Assembly (NCBI GenBank): GCA_023213215.1
Contig: CP096136.1
Span: forward strand, 1,674,001-1,738,000
Length of the DNA stretch: 64,000 nt
Reading direction: 5' to 3'
From: Flavobacterium sp. JAD_PAG50586_2
Lineage (GTDB): Bacteria > Bacteroidota > Bacteroidia > Flavobacteriales > Flavobacteriaceae
The translations under genes were made by a program, and so were the position numbers. Below the pieces are notes generated by a model that was not told the origin of the DNA, did not search any database, and saw nothing but the letters and a program-made list of their open reading frames with translations. This document shows, piece by piece, positions 18,778 through 29,317 of the stretch. Position 1 is the first letter of the stretch. Each line of letters begins with the position of its first letter.

Positions 18778-20573
18778 ATGGAAATCCCTTCTATCGAACT
18801 TCAACTACAAACGCTGCCGGATAATCCCGGCGTGTATCAGTATTATGACAAGGAAGGTAAAATCCTTTATGTGGGCAAAGCCAAAAACCTAAAAAAAAGG
18901 GTTGCTTCCTATTTCAATAAAATCCATGACAATGGCAAGACGAATGTTTTGGTCCGAAAAATTGTCCTGATTAAACACATTGTAGTTTCTTCTGAACAGG
19001 ATGCACTTTTGCTCGAAAACAATCTGATAAAGAAACTCCAGCCAAGATATAATGTGCTGCTTCGCGATGACAAAACCTATCCTTGGATCTGCATCAAAAA
19101 AGAACCATTTTCGAGGATATTTCCAACCCGCAGGATGATAAAGGATGGTTCGGAATATTTTGGCCCATACACTAGTTTCAAGACCGTTCATACTATCTTG
19201 GGGTTGGTTAAGGAATTGTATCCATTAAGAACCTGCAATTATGACTTAAGTGAAGCCAATATCAAATCACACAAATATAAAGTCTGCCTCGAATACCACA
19301 TTGGCAATTGCAAAGGGCCATGCGAAGGATTGGAAACTTTGGAACATTATCAAAACCAGGTGGATGCGATACGTCAAATCCTAAAAGGGAATTTTAAGGA
19401 CAGTTTGCGCGATTTTAAGAAGCAGATGAATCAGTATGCCTTTGAAATGAAGTTTGAGCAGGCACAGAAAATCAAGGAAAAAATAGATGTACTCGAGAAT
19501 TATCAATCCTATTCCCAAGTTTTGAATCCGAAGATTTCGAATATTGATGTGTTCTCGATTGTATCGGATGAAGCTATGGCTTACGTGAACTTTTTACAGA
19601 TATCTCATGGAGCAATAATCCGATCGTTCACTTTGGAACTCAAAAAGAAGCTCGATGAATCGGATGAAGAGTTATTGGAATTAGCGGTGGTCGAACTTCG
19701 GGAACGATTTCATCTGACTTCGAAAGAAATTATTTTGCCTTTTGAATTGAATTTTGGCGATGCCATAAAAGTTACAGTGCCACAGCTGGGCGACAAAAAG
19801 AAAATCCTCGAACTTTCGGAAAGAAACGCAAAATACCAACGATTGGAACAACTCAAACAAATCCAGATTGTCGATCCGGAACGCCATACGAACAGGATTA
19901 TGGCCCAGATGCAAAAGGATTTACGCCTTTCGGTAGAGCCAAGGCATATCGAATGTTTTGATAATTCCAACATTCAGGGAACCAATCCGGTTGCGGCCTG
20001 TGTTGTTTTTAAGGATGCAAAGCCCAGCAAAAAGGACTATCGCCATTTTAATATCAAAACGGTGGAAGGCCCAAATGATTTTGCTTCGATGGAAGAAGTG
20101 GTTTACAGAAGATACAAGCGGCTTTTGGAGGAAAACCAACCTTTGCCACAACTTATCATTATTGACGGCGGAAAAGGACAGTTGTCTTCGGCATTGAAAA
20201 GTATTGATGAATTAGGCTTACGCGGAAAAATAGCGATTATCGGAATTGCAAAAAGGCTCGAAGAGTTGTTTTATCCCGGTGATTCGGTTCCGTTATATTT
20301 AGATAAGAAATCGGAAACGCTCAAAATCATTCAGCACCTGCGAAACGAAGCGCACCGTTTTGGAATCACGCACCATCGGGATAAACGAAGCAAATCGGCA
20401 CTGGCTTCTTCGGTAGAAACCATTCCGGGCATTGGTGAAAAAACCATGCTCACGTTATTAAAACATTTCAAAAGTGTTAAAAGATTGAAATTAGCCACAG
20501 AAAAAGAAATTTCTGAGGTTGTCGGAGTATCAAAAGCAAAAAAATTACCGACTTTTACAAAAAAGAAGAATAA
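18778..20573 (+). CDS. uvrC: Excinuclease ABC subunit C (3' frame break)
   Basis: UvrC makes the dual incisions in nucleotide excision repair. Visible parts are the N-terminal GIY-YIG nuclease (LPDNPGVYQYYDKEGKILYVGKAKNLKKR split over residues 13-41), a UVR motif near residue 215, the RNase H-like catalytic domain (ECFDNSNIQGTNPVAACVVF) and a C-terminal helix-hairpin-helix (SVETIPGIGEKTMLTLLKHF). As read, the last residues are KKLPTFTKKKN and the frame runs on to 20592. Restoring one A to the A7 run at 20538-20544 gives the normal ending KKITDFYKKEE and a stop at 20571-20573, which also removes the overlap with the next gene. Confidence 0.96.
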
Positions 20574-22877
20574 GTGTATAGAGAGCGATTAGCATTTAGC
20601 CATAAGCCATTAGCAGTTAACAGTAACCGGTTAGCAATACCAACCGTTATCGTTAAAAAAGTTACTGCTTTTGCCTATTGCCTATTGCCTGTTGCCTTCT
20701 TACTTATTTCCAATGTAACATTTTCCCAAGAGAAAGATAAACGCCCTAAAATCGGACTAGTGCTTAGTGGCGGTGGCGCTAAAGGATTTGCGCATATTGG
20801 AGTTTTGAAAGTGTTGGAACAAGCTGGCGTAAAGATCGATTACATTACCGGAACAAGCATGGGCGCTGTTGTTGGCGGTTTGTATGCTTCGGGTTATAGA
20901 GCCACGCAAATCGACTCTATTTTTTACAATACTGATTTTGATGAACTGCTTCAGGATTATATTCCACGGTCTTCCAAGAGTTTTTATGAAAAGCGCAATG
21001 ATCAGATGTATGCCATTTCGTTACCCTTCAATAAACTCAAAATCGGAATCCCAATTGCACTATCGAAGGGAATGTATAACTATAACCTGTTGTCAAAACT
21101 TACGCATAAAGTAAGGCATATAGATGATTTCAGTAAACTTCCGATTCCGTTTTTATGCATTGCCACCGATATTGAAAAAGGCGAACAGGTAATTTTGGAT
21201 CATGGTTATCTGGCGCAGGCTATGTTGGCGAGTTCTGCGTTTCCATCCTTGTTTTCGCCGGTAGAAATCGACGGGAAACTATTGATAGATGGCGGTGTTG
21301 TGAATAATTATCCGGTTGATGAAATTCGGAAAATGGGTGCTGATATTGTAATTGGTGTCGATGTTCAGGATGATTTGAAGGATAGGAATTCGTTAAAGGA
21401 TGCCACGCGGATTTTGGTTCAGATAACGAACCTGGATATGATTCGGGTGATGAAAGACAAGCAAAAGCAAACGGATATTTACATAAAACCCGATGTTTCC
21501 AACTACGGCGTGATTTCTTTTGATGAAGGAAGGGAAATTATTAAAAAAGGCGAGGAAGCTACATTTCCATTATATGAACAGATTAGAAAGTTTGCTGATA
21601 CTTTAGGGAATTATAAAGTGGAGAAGATGAAGGTTGTAAAAGATTCACTTCAGATAAAAAATATTTCGATAAACAAGCTCGATAACTATACAAGAGCTTA
21701 TGTTCTGGGGAAATTGCAGTTTAAGAACGGCAGCAGAATTTGTTACGAAGATTTGAAAACGGGAATCAATAACCTGAATGCGACCCTTAATTTCAGTAGA
21801 ATCAGTTATACTCTCGAAAATAATCAGGGCGAAGATGAGTTAAAGTTAAGCCTGACGGAGAATCCGACAAAGACTTATCTGAAATTTGGCATTCATTATG
21901 ACGGGCTCTACAAAAGTGCTGTTTTGGCGAATATCACCCAGAAAAAAACACTGTTCAAGAATGATGTCCTTTCCCTTGATTTGGGACTTGGAGATAATAT
22001 TCGGTACAATTTAGATTATTATATTGATAATGGATTTTACTGGAGTTTTGGTTTGAAGTCTCGTTACAATACGTTCAATAAAAATTCGACAACCGATTTT
22101 AAAAATGGTCAGTTGCTGGGATTCTTGGGTTTAAACAGCATCAATATTGATTTTCAGGATTGGTCAAATCAGGCTTATATGCAGACTGTCTTTATCCAGA
22201 AATTTCTGCTCGGTGCCGGAATTGAGCATAAATACCTGAAAATAGAATCGGATAATTTAATTGGTACCAATCCAACATTTGAAAACAGTAGTTACCTGAG
22301 TGTTTTTGGTTACATGACTTATGATTCTTATGATAACAAGTTATTCCCAAAAGAAGGCTGGATGTTTTCAGGAGATATTCAGTCGTATCTAAATTCGTCA
22401 GACTATACCAAGGACTTTAGCCGATATTCTATTGCCAAAGGGGAATTTGGCGTGGTCAAATCGATTTATAAAAAACTAACACTGAAAGTTCAGTCGGAAG
22501 CTGGATTCAAGATTGGAGAAGACAGTGTTCACTTTTTCGATTTTGTCTTGGGTGGCTACGGATTCAACACCATCAACAATTTCAGGCAATTTTATGGTTA
22601 TGATTTTTTAAGCATTGCTGCTGATAGTTATATCAAATCCTGTTTTACCTTGGATTACGAGATTTTCAAGAAAAACCACATCAATTTTGCTGCCAATTAT
22701 GCCAATGCTGAGGATGGTTTATTCGAAAGTGGCAACTGGCTTTCTAAGCCAACCTACAATGGTTATGCAGTTGGATATGGACTGGAATCGATTATAGGAC
22801 CAATAGAAATTAAATATTCCTGGTCGCCCGAACTCAGAAAAGGGTATGCTTATTTTTCAGTAGGATTTGCATTCTAA
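20574..22877 (+). CDS. Patatin-like phospholipase fused to outer-membrane barrel (PlpD type)
   Basis: A 767-residue exported protein. A hydrophobic signal segment lies around residues 29-50 (ending NVTFSQ). A patatin domain follows with the oxyanion motif GGGAKG at residues 66-71, the nucleophile elbow GTSMG at 93-97, and the DGG of the catalytic dyad in LLIDGGVVNNYP. Then comes a POTRA-like linker (DSLQIKNISINKLDNYTRAYV), and from about residue 400 a 16-strand-like Omp85/surface-antigen barrel ending in YAYFSVGFAF. This is the layout of type Vd (PlpD/FplA) phospholipases. The open frame begins with GTG at 20574 directly after the corrected uvrC stop. No ATG precedes the signal segment, so the exact start is uncertain. 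Confidence 0.9.
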   Translation: MYRERLAFSHKPLAVNSNRLAIPTVIVKKVTAFAYCLLPVAFLLISNVTFSQEKDKRPKIGLVLSGGGAKGFAHIGVLKVLEQAGVKIDYITGTSMGAVVGGLYASGYRATQIDSIFYNTDFDELLQDYIPRSSKSFYEKRNDQMYAISLPFNKLKIGIPIALSKGMYNYNLLSKLTHKVRHIDDFSKLPIPFLCIATDIEKGEQVILDHGYLAQAMLASSAFPSLFSPVEIDGKLLIDGGVVNNYPVDEIRKMGADIVIGVDVQDDLKDRNSLKDATRILVQITNLDMIRVMKDKQKQTDIYIKPDVSNYGVISFDEGREIIKKGEEATFPLYEQIRKFADTLGNYKVEKMKVVKDSLQIKNISINKLDNYTRAYVLGKLQFKNGSRICYEDLKTGINNLNATLNFSRISYTLENNQGEDELKLSLTENPTKTYLKFGIHYDGLYKSAVLANITQKKTLFKNDVLSLDLGLGDNIRYNLDYYIDNGFYWSFGLKSRYNTFNKNSTTDFKNGQLLGFLGLNSINIDFQDWSNQAYMQTVFIQKFLLGAGIEHKYLKIESDNLIGTNPTFENSSYLSVFGYMTYDSYDNKLFPKEGWMFSGDIQSYLNSSDYTKDFSRYSIAKGEFGVVKSIYKKLTLKVQSEAGFKIGEDSVHFFDFVLGGYGFNTINNFRQFYGYDFLSIAADSYIKSCFTLDYEIFKKNHINFAANYANAEDGLFESGNWLSKPTYNGYAVGYGLESIIGPIEIKYSWSPELRKGYAYFSVGFAF

Positions 22878-22960
22878 AACCAATCCGATTACTTTTTTAG
22901 CAGTATTAAAATAAAAAACTATATTTGAAACCATTAAACTTCTAACTAAAACCACAAAAT

Positions 22961-24599
22961 ATGTCTATTTGGAAAAGAAAACCTTTGAATCAGTTGCTTG
23001 CCGAAGCATCAGATTCTGAAAAAGGATTAAAGAAAACATTAACAGCATCAGGATTAGTAGCTTTAGGAATTGGAGCTATTATTGGTGCGGGATTATTTTC
23101 GATAACAGGTTTGGCAGCATCGATGAATGCTGGTCCAGCCATCACAATTTCCTTTCTTGTAGCCGCATTCGGATGTATTTTTGCAGGTCTATGCTATGCT
23201 GAATTTTCATCAATGATTCCGGTTGCAGGAAGTGCTTATACTTATTCATTTGCCACAATGGGTGAATTTATTGCCTGGATTATTGGATGGGATTTAGTTT
23301 TGGAATATGCAGTGGGCGCCGCGACGGTCTCCATTAGTTGGTCAAGGTATCTTGGCAAGTTTTTAGGAGGCTACGGGATCCATATCAGTGATTCTTTTAT
23401 GTTGTCTCCATTTGAAGGTGGAATAATCAATCTTCCTGCTGTAATAATTGTAATGATAATGTCGTTGATTTTAATTCGCGGAACCAAAGAGTCAGCATTC
23501 GTAAACGGAATCATAGTTTTATTAAAAGTTACCGTAGTTTTAGTATTCATTGCTGTAGGATGGCAATATATAAAACCTGAAAACTACACTCCATATATTC
23601 CGGAAAACACAGGAAAATTTGGCGAGTTTGGATTCTCAGGAATTATTAGAGCCGCTGCAATCGTATTCTTTGCCTACATTGGTTTTGACGCTGTTTCAAC
23701 AGCAGCTCAGGAAGCTAAAAACCCAAAACGTGATATGCCAATTGGAATATTATTATCATTGGGAATCTGTACCATCCTCTATATTCTTTTTGCCCACGTA
23801 ATGACTGGTGTTGTAAATTATCAGGCATTTGCCGGTAAAGACGGAATTGCTCCGGTTGCGATTGCTGTTGAAGCTATGGGAACTACGGGTGCTGACGGTA
23901 TGATTACTCCGGCTTATCCATGGTTAAATACAGCTATTTTATTGGCCATTTTAGGAGGTTATGCTTCGGTTATCTTAGTAATGTTGATGGGACAAAGCAG
24001 GGTATTTTTCTCTATGAGTAAAGATGGTCTTATGCCAAAAGTGTTTTCAGAAGTACATCCTAAATTCAGGACTCCGGCAAAAAACAATTTATTGTTTATG
24101 GTTATTGTGAGTCTTTTTGCTGCATTCGTTCCGGCAAGAGTAGTCGGTGAAATGACTAGTATCGGAACATTGTTTGCCTTTATTCTAGTTTGTATCGGTG
24201 TTTTAATCATGCGTAAGAAAATGCCTGAAGCTCCACGAGCCTTCAGAACTCCTTTCGTGCCTTTCGTGCCAATTGCAGGCGTTTTGGTTTGTTTGTTTAT
24301 GATGGTCTTTTTACCATTAGACACTTGGATTAGGCTTATTGTATGGATGATGATTGGTTTCGATTTGTATTTATTCTACGGAATGAAAAACAGTATATTG
24401 AATAAAGGAGCTTTTAGTTTAGGAAACTATAAAACTGTCGCAGGTTCAGGATTAGGAATGGTTTTAGCATTAATCGTTATTGCGTATGTTCATCATTCCG
24501 ATCCAAATATTGACGATGTTTTCTTATTCTATTTCTCTCTGGCATTCGCAGCTGTTGCATGCCTTGATTTATGCTTACAGCTTTAAAAAAGCAAGATAA
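22961..24599 (+). CDS. APC-superfamily amino acid permease
   Basis: An inner-membrane transporter with about 12-14 hydrophobic helices, of the cationic amino acid/YfnA type. The first helix has the APC signature GIGAIIGAGLFSITG, followed by a conserved SFLVAAFGCIFAGLCYAEF and an IGFDAVSTAAQEAKNPKRDMP loop. Read directly, it stops at 24586 with an atypical ending (CLDLCLQL). Removing one T at 24564-24565 gives the usual ending CLIYAYSFKKAR and a stop at 24597-24599; this is the only apparent extra base among the breaks noted here. TATATTTG at 22920-22927 is a likely -7 element. Substrate not predictable. Confidence 0.93.
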
Positions 24600-24839
24600 A
24601 TCCAAAAAATATTAAAAAGGTATTGAAAGATTGGCAGCAGTTTTTCAATGCCTTTTCTCTTTTATAAAAAATTGATAAATATCATTTTTAGAATTTATAT
24701 TTTCCCGATATTTGTGTACATGAAAACTACTTGGGATAACTTATTAGCACATTTAAAATTCCTCATCAAGAGAAATCCGGAATGAATTTACGACACCTTA
24801 TATCGTAAATTAATGTCTAATATTTAAACACATAAACAT

Positions 24840-25996
24840 ATGCCACTATATCATAAACTTGGTGATTTCCCGCAAAAAAGACACATACAGTTTGAAAAAC
24901 CAAACGGCGGTTTGTATTACGAACAGCTTTTCGGCACAGAAGGTTTTAACGGGCACGCTTCCCTTTTATATCATGTCCACAGGCCAACTCAGGTTAAGGA
25001 AATTGCCAAATCCTATTCGGTAGAACCCAAAATTGCCATTGGCAAAAACATTAAATCATTGTTGCTAAAAGGTTTTGAATTAAAGCCCGAAGACGATTTT
25101 CTTGACAGCCGTAAAGCCATGCTTCTCAACAAGGATTGCGTTATCGGACTTGCCGCTCCAAGAAAATCTCTGACAAATTATTTCTACAAGAATGCCGATG
25201 CCGATGAAATGCTTTTCATCCACAAAGGAAAAGGAAGCTGCGAACCATGATGGGAAATATTCCTTTTGAATACGGTGATTATCTTATCATTCCACGCGGA
25301 ATAATTTATCAAATCGAATTCGAAACGGAAGATAACCGATTATTTTATGTTGAATCCTTTGCGCCTTTTTATACGCCAAAGCGATATAAGAATGCATCAG
25401 GTCAGCATTTAGAGCACGCTCCATTTTGTGAACGTGATTTTATTTTGCCAACCGAATTGGAAACCCACGACGAAAAGGGTGATTTCACCATCAAAATCAA
25501 AAAGGAAGGCATGATGCATGAAGTCGTTTATGCCACACATCCTTTTGACGTTGTAGGTTGGGATGGTTATAATTTTCCTTACGGATTCAGCATACATAAT
25601 TTTGAACCGATAACCGGAAGAGTACATCAGCCACCACCGGTGCATCAAACATTCGAAACATCTACTTTCGTAGTTTGTTCGTTTGTGCCAAGATTATACG
25701 ACTATCATCCAAAAGCAATTCCGGCACCCTACAATCACAGTAATATCGACAGCGATGAGGTTCTGTATTATGTAGATGGCGATTTCATGTCGCGTAATAA
25801 TATAGAAGTAGGCCATATCACTTTGCATCCAAAAGGAATTCCACACGGACCAGCACCTGGCGCAATGGAAAGAAGCATTGGTCACAAGGAAACTCAGGAA
25901 TTAGCTGTTATGGTGGATACGTTCCGTCCATTAATGGTTACAGAAGAAGCCATGGGATTGGATGATGGACAGTATTATAAATCCTGGGTGGAATAA
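24840..25996 (+). CDS. hmgA: Homogentisate 1,2-dioxygenase (frame break)
   Basis: A Fe(II) ring-cleaving enzyme of tyrosine and phenylalanine breakdown that converts homogentisate to maleylacetoacetate. The first frame (24840-25250) begins MPLYHKLGDFPQKRHIQF and ends at HKGKG. The second (25247-25996) resumes MMGNIPFEYGDYLIIPRG and carries the iron-binding cupin segment (HPKGIPHGPAPGAMERS) and a C-terminus GQYYKSWVE. One A missing from AAA at 25235-25236 breaks the frame; with it restored the product is about 385 residues, normal for this family. hppD, the preceding pathway step, follows on the same strand. A 240-bp gap upstream holds no other gene. Confidence 0.95.
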
Positions 25997-25999
25997 TTA

Positions 26000-26072
26000 G
26001 GAGCTATTTCCTGCTGTTCGCTATATCTTTTTGTTTAAAAAAACAAAAAGGATACCGCTGCCATCAGGGCTA
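26000..26072. repeat. Flavobacterial palindromic intergenic repeat
   Basis: GGAGCTATTTCC at the left, a perfect T/A arm pair ATCTTTTTGTTT ... AAACAAAAAGGAT in the middle, and GCCATCAGGGCTA at the right. The same layout occurs at 33909-34022. It could fold into a long hairpin between hmgA and hppD. Confidence 0.75.
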
Positions 26073-26143
26073 AAAACGTACAATTAACAACAACTATTTC
26101 GGTTAATCAAAGCAACGAATAACCGAAGCAACAAATAAATATT

Positions 26144-27307
26144 ATGTCAAAAGAAATTAAATCCGTTGAATACGGACTGGAAAAAATATTTGAAGGCGCA
26201 CAGGATTTCCTTCCGCTTTTAGGAACCGATTACGTAGAACTCTATGTGGGAAATGCTAAACAAGCGGCACACTTTTACAAAACAGCTTTTGGCTTTCAGT
26301 CATTAGCTTATGCAGGATTGGAAACGGGCGTGAAAGACAGAGCATCTTACGTATTGAAACAAGATAAAATCCGTTTGGTCTTGACAACAGCTTTGAAAAG
26401 CGATTCGCCTATCGGAGAACATGTAAAAAAACATGGTGATGGCGTAAAAGTAATTGCGCTTTGGGTGGAAGATGCACGTTCTGCCTTTGAGGAAACTACA
26501 AATCGTGGAGCAAAACCTTATTTTGAACCAGTTGTTGAAAAAGATGAAAATGGAGAAGTAGTACGTGCAGGTATTTACGGAGCATATGGGGAAACCGTTT
26601 TTGTTTTTGTTGAACGTAAAAATTACAACGGAATCTTTTTACCCGGATACAGTGAATGGAAATCTGACTACAATCCGAAACCAGTTGGATTAAAATTCAT
26701 AGACCATATGGTTGGAAATACAGGGTGGAACAGAATGAATGAAGCAGTAAAATGGTTTGAAGATGTGATGGGGTTTGTGAATTTCCTTTCGTTTGACGAC
26801 AAACAAATTACTACTGATTATTCCGCTTTGATGTCAAAAGTAATGAGTAATGGCAATGGACGAATCAAATTCCCAATTAACGAACCGGCAGAAGGGAAAA
26901 AGCGTTCTCAAATCGAGGAGTATTTAGATTTCTACGAGGGCGAAGGAGTTCAGCATATTGCGGTTGCTACAGATGATATTCTAACAACAGTTGCTGATAT
27001 GCGTTCTAGAGGAATAGAATTCTTAAGTACACCACCACAAGCTTATTATGATGCGATTCCAGACCGATTGAAAGATCACATGGATAAATTTAAGGAAGAT
27101 ATAAACGAACTTCAGAAGCTAGGTATCATGATTGACGCTGATGAAGAAGGATATCTGCTTCAGATATTTACAAAACCTATTGAAGACAGGCCAACTTTAT
27201 TCTTTGAAGTAATTCAGAGAATGGGCGCAAGAGGTTTTGGCGCGGGTAATTTCAAAGCATTGTTCGAATCGATTGAAAGAGAGCAAATGTTGAGAGGAAC
27301 GCTATAA
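26144..27307 (+). CDS. hppD: 4-hydroxyphenylpyruvate dioxygenase
   Basis: An Fe(II) enzyme that makes homogentisate from 4-hydroxyphenylpyruvate, one step before hmgA. The 387-residue protein has two glyoxalase-fold halves: N-terminal LLGTDYVELYVGNAKQAAHFY and the C-terminal metal-binding half with FIDHMVGNTGWNRM (first His), EGVQHIAVATDDI (second His) and the final glutamate in ILFFEVIQRMG-type text (observed LFFEVIQRMGARGFG). The C-terminal RGFGAGNFKALFE helix is intact. It is separated from hmgA by 147 bp containing a palindromic repeat, so cotranscription is uncertain. Confidence 0.97.
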   Translation: MSKEIKSVEYGLEKIFEGAQDFLPLLGTDYVELYVGNAKQAAHFYKTAFGFQSLAYAGLETGVKDRASYVLKQDKIRLVLTTALKSDSPIGEHVKKHGDGVKVIALWVEDARSAFEETTNRGAKPYFEPVVEKDENGEVVRAGIYGAYGETVFVFVERKNYNGIFLPGYSEWKSDYNPKPVGLKFIDHMVGNTGWNRMNEAVKWFEDVMGFVNFLSFDDKQITTDYSALMSKVMSNGNGRIKFPINEPAEGKKRSQIEEYLDFYEGEGVQHIAVATDDILTTVADMRSRGIEFLSTPPQAYYDAIPDRLKDHMDKFKEDINELQKLGIMIDADEEGYLLQIFTKPIEDRPTLFFEVIQRMGARGFGAGNFKALFESIEREQMLRGTL

Positions 27308-27393
27308 AAACAACTTTTTATTGAACATAATTCAAAAACGCATCAATAATCAATCTATTTTTTATTAATTTAGTGTTAAAGTTAATTTTTCTC

Positions 27394-27425
27394 TTGCAAT
27401 AATGCAACCAGTTGAATTATCTTTG
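27394..27425 (+). promoter_or_regulatory. Predicted promoter of small RNA candidate
   Basis: TTG at 27394-27396, 21-bp spacer, TATCTTTG at 27418-27425. No open frame starts within the next 110 bp. Confidence 0.6.
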
Positions 27426-27431
27426 CACCAT

Positions 27432-27542
27432 CAAAAAAACGAGGAGTGGTTTCCTCAGATTTTTGGATAAATTTTCATAATTTATAGTTTTTTGGTTGGT
27501 TAATAGCATAAAAACTCAGTCATAATTTGACTGGGTTTTTTT
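27432..27542 (+). ncRNA. Candidate small RNA (~110 nt) between hppD and DUF3108 gene
   Basis: A free-standing unit bounded by a consensus promoter (27394-27425) and an intrinsic terminator. It contains a GAGGA/TCCTC hairpin near 27441-27456, an ATAAATT/AATTTAT hairpin near 27467-27487, and the terminator AACTCAGTCA / TGACTGGGTT with a TAATT loop (27513-27537) followed by T's. No coding frame is seen. The flavobacterial 6S-like RNA family (6S-Flavo) is one family to test, but I cannot confirm a match. Alternatively it is a leader of the downstream gene with an attenuator. Confidence 0.5.
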
Positions 27543-27598
27543 GTTTTGGTACATTTGGAACAGATATTGTAAATACAGTATAAAAACAATTGCACAAC

Positions 27599-28371
27599 AT
27601 GAAAAAATATTTGTTATTATTACTGGTTTTTATCACTGTAAGTTTTGATTCCCAAAAGCCTGAAGCCTACGACTCGGGCGAATGGTTTAAGTTTAGGATA
27701 CATTATGGTTTTGTAAATGCAGGGTATGCAACCCTTGAAATAAAAGATGCTGTCAGAGACGGTAAAAAAGTATACCATGCTATCGGCAAAGGATATACTG
27801 TCGGAATGTCACGTTTTTTCTTCAAGGTTGATGACACTTACGAAAGTTATTTCGATAAAGTAACAAACAAACCCTATCAATTCGTAAGAAAGATAGATGA
27901 AGGCGGCTATACCAAAAATCAGGAAGGTTTTTTAACCAGGATGTGAATAAAGTCTTAGTAAAGGATTATAAAAACAAAAAAGAAAAGACTTTTTCAGTCA
28001 CCGAAAATGTTCAGGACATCATCTCTACATTTTATTTTCTGAGAAATCATCCAAATATAGACAAACTAAAGGTTGGCGAATCTATTGTTGTAGATATGTT
28101 TTTTGACGATGAAACATTTAAGTTTAAGTTAAAATTCATAGGGAGAGAAAATTTAAAAACTAAATTTGGAACCGCACCAACCATGATATTTAGGCCGATT
28201 GTTCAATCAGGAAGAGTGTTCAAGGAGGAAGAAAGCTTAACAGTCTGGATTTCCGATGATCAGAACAAAATTCCATTGAGAATAAAAGCAAGTCTTGCCG
28301 TTGGTTCGATAAAAGCCGATATTGATGGCTTTAAGGGATTAAAAAATCCATTTATGGTTAAACTAAAATAA
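27599..28371 (+). CDS. DUF3108 domain protein, exported (frame break)
   Basis: An exported protein of about 257 residues with signal peptide (MKKYLLLLLVFITVSFDSQ). The first frame (to 27946) holds WFKFRIHYGFVNAGYATLEI and the second (27943-28371) VQDIISTFYFLRNHPNID and IPLRIKASLAVGSIKADI, which together make a DUF3108 beta-rich domain of unknown function. One T missing from the T6 run at 27928-27933 breaks it; seven T's restore EGFFNQDVNKVLV. The true start is ATG 27599, because an earlier TTG at 27590 adds only three residues. It lies 3 bp upstream of the tryptophan dioxygenase gene, so the two are likely cotranscribed. Confidence 0.88.
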
Positions 28372-28374
28372 TTA

Positions 28375-29310
28375 ATGAATAATAACACAAATTCAGCCGA
28401 TTCAATATTTGAAGCATTAGATCAAAAATTTGATGCCATTAATCAAAAAACCGAAACCCATCTTGAAGGTCTACTCTGGTCAAAACCAATAACCTATTGG
28501 GATTATATTCAAACGGATGCCTTGCTGAATTTGCAAATACAAAGAACAGTTCTGCCTGATGAAATGGTATTTATCATGTATCATCAGGTAAATGAACTGC
28601 TATTTAAAATGATACTTTGGGAAATTAACCAATTGTGCCATACAGAAAAACCACAAACAGACTATTTTACAGAAAAACTCAGACGAATCAGCCGATATTT
28701 TGACATGCTGACAACCTCTTTCGACATTATGGGCGATGGAATGGAAGTGGAGCAATATATGAAATTTAGAAATACATTAACTCCAGCAAGTGGATTTCAA
28801 AGCGCACAATATCGTTTAATAGAGTTTTCATCTACTGACTTAATAAACCTTATCGATTATCGTTTTAGAGCTACAATTGATAGAGATACGCCTTATTCAC
28901 ATGCCTTTGAGCATTTGTATTGGCAGGCCGCAGGAAAAGATCATGCTACGGGAGAAAAGTCCTATTTGATTTTAGCATTCGAGAAAAAATACCGTGAAGA
29001 ATTTCTTCGCTATATGGAAGAATACAACACGATTAATATTTGGCAAAAATTTAAACAATTGCCTCAGGAAGATCAGAAAAACACAGAATTGGTAAAAGCC
29101 ATGCGACATTATGACCATACCGTTAATGTGACATGGGTGATGGGACACTTAAATGCAGCCAGAAAATATATCGATAGCGGAAAAGGTTCAGGCGAAGCAA
29201 CCGGCGGAAGCGATTGGAAAAAATACATGCACCCCAAATTCCAAAGAAGAATATTTTTCCCCGAACTTTGGAGCGATGACGAATTAAAAAACTGGGGCGA
29301 AGGATATTAA
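28375..29310 (+). CDS. kynA: Tryptophan 2,3-dioxygenase family protein
   Basis: A heme enzyme that opens the indole ring of tryptophan to N-formylkynurenine, the first step of the kynurenine path. The 311-residue helical protein shows family blocks: MVFIMYHQVNELLFKMILWE near residue 60-80, LTPASGFQSAQYRLIEF around residue 135-152, and HYDHTVNVTWVMGHLNAA with the proximal histidine candidate. GTGGT-type substrate loops appear as GSGEATGGSDWKKYM. It sits between the DUF3108 gene (3-bp gap) and the M23 peptidase gene (7-bp gap), in a block that also holds hmgA and hppD for aromatic amino acid catabolism. Confidence 0.92.
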   Translation: MNNNTNSADSIFEALDQKFDAINQKTETHLEGLLWSKPITYWDYIQTDALLNLQIQRTVLPDEMVFIMYHQVNELLFKMILWEINQLCHTEKPQTDYFTEKLRRISRYFDMLTTSFDIMGDGMEVEQYMKFRNTLTPASGFQSAQYRLIEFSSTDLINLIDYRFRATIDRDTPYSHAFEHLYWQAAGKDHATGEKSYLILAFEKKYREEFLRYMEEYNTINIWQKFKQLPQEDQKNTELVKAMRHYDHTVNVTWVMGHLNAARKYIDSGKGSGEATGGSDWKKYMHPKFQRRIFFPELWSDDELKNWGEGY

Positions 29311-29317
29311 GTTAAGC

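Noticed and set aside
24720..24785. A 21-codon ORF (MKTTWDNLLAHLKF...) upstream of hmgA
   Set aside because: No promoter-to-start logic, no family or leader-peptide features and no terminator-like attenuator; short ORFs of this size are expected by chance in AT-rich DNA.
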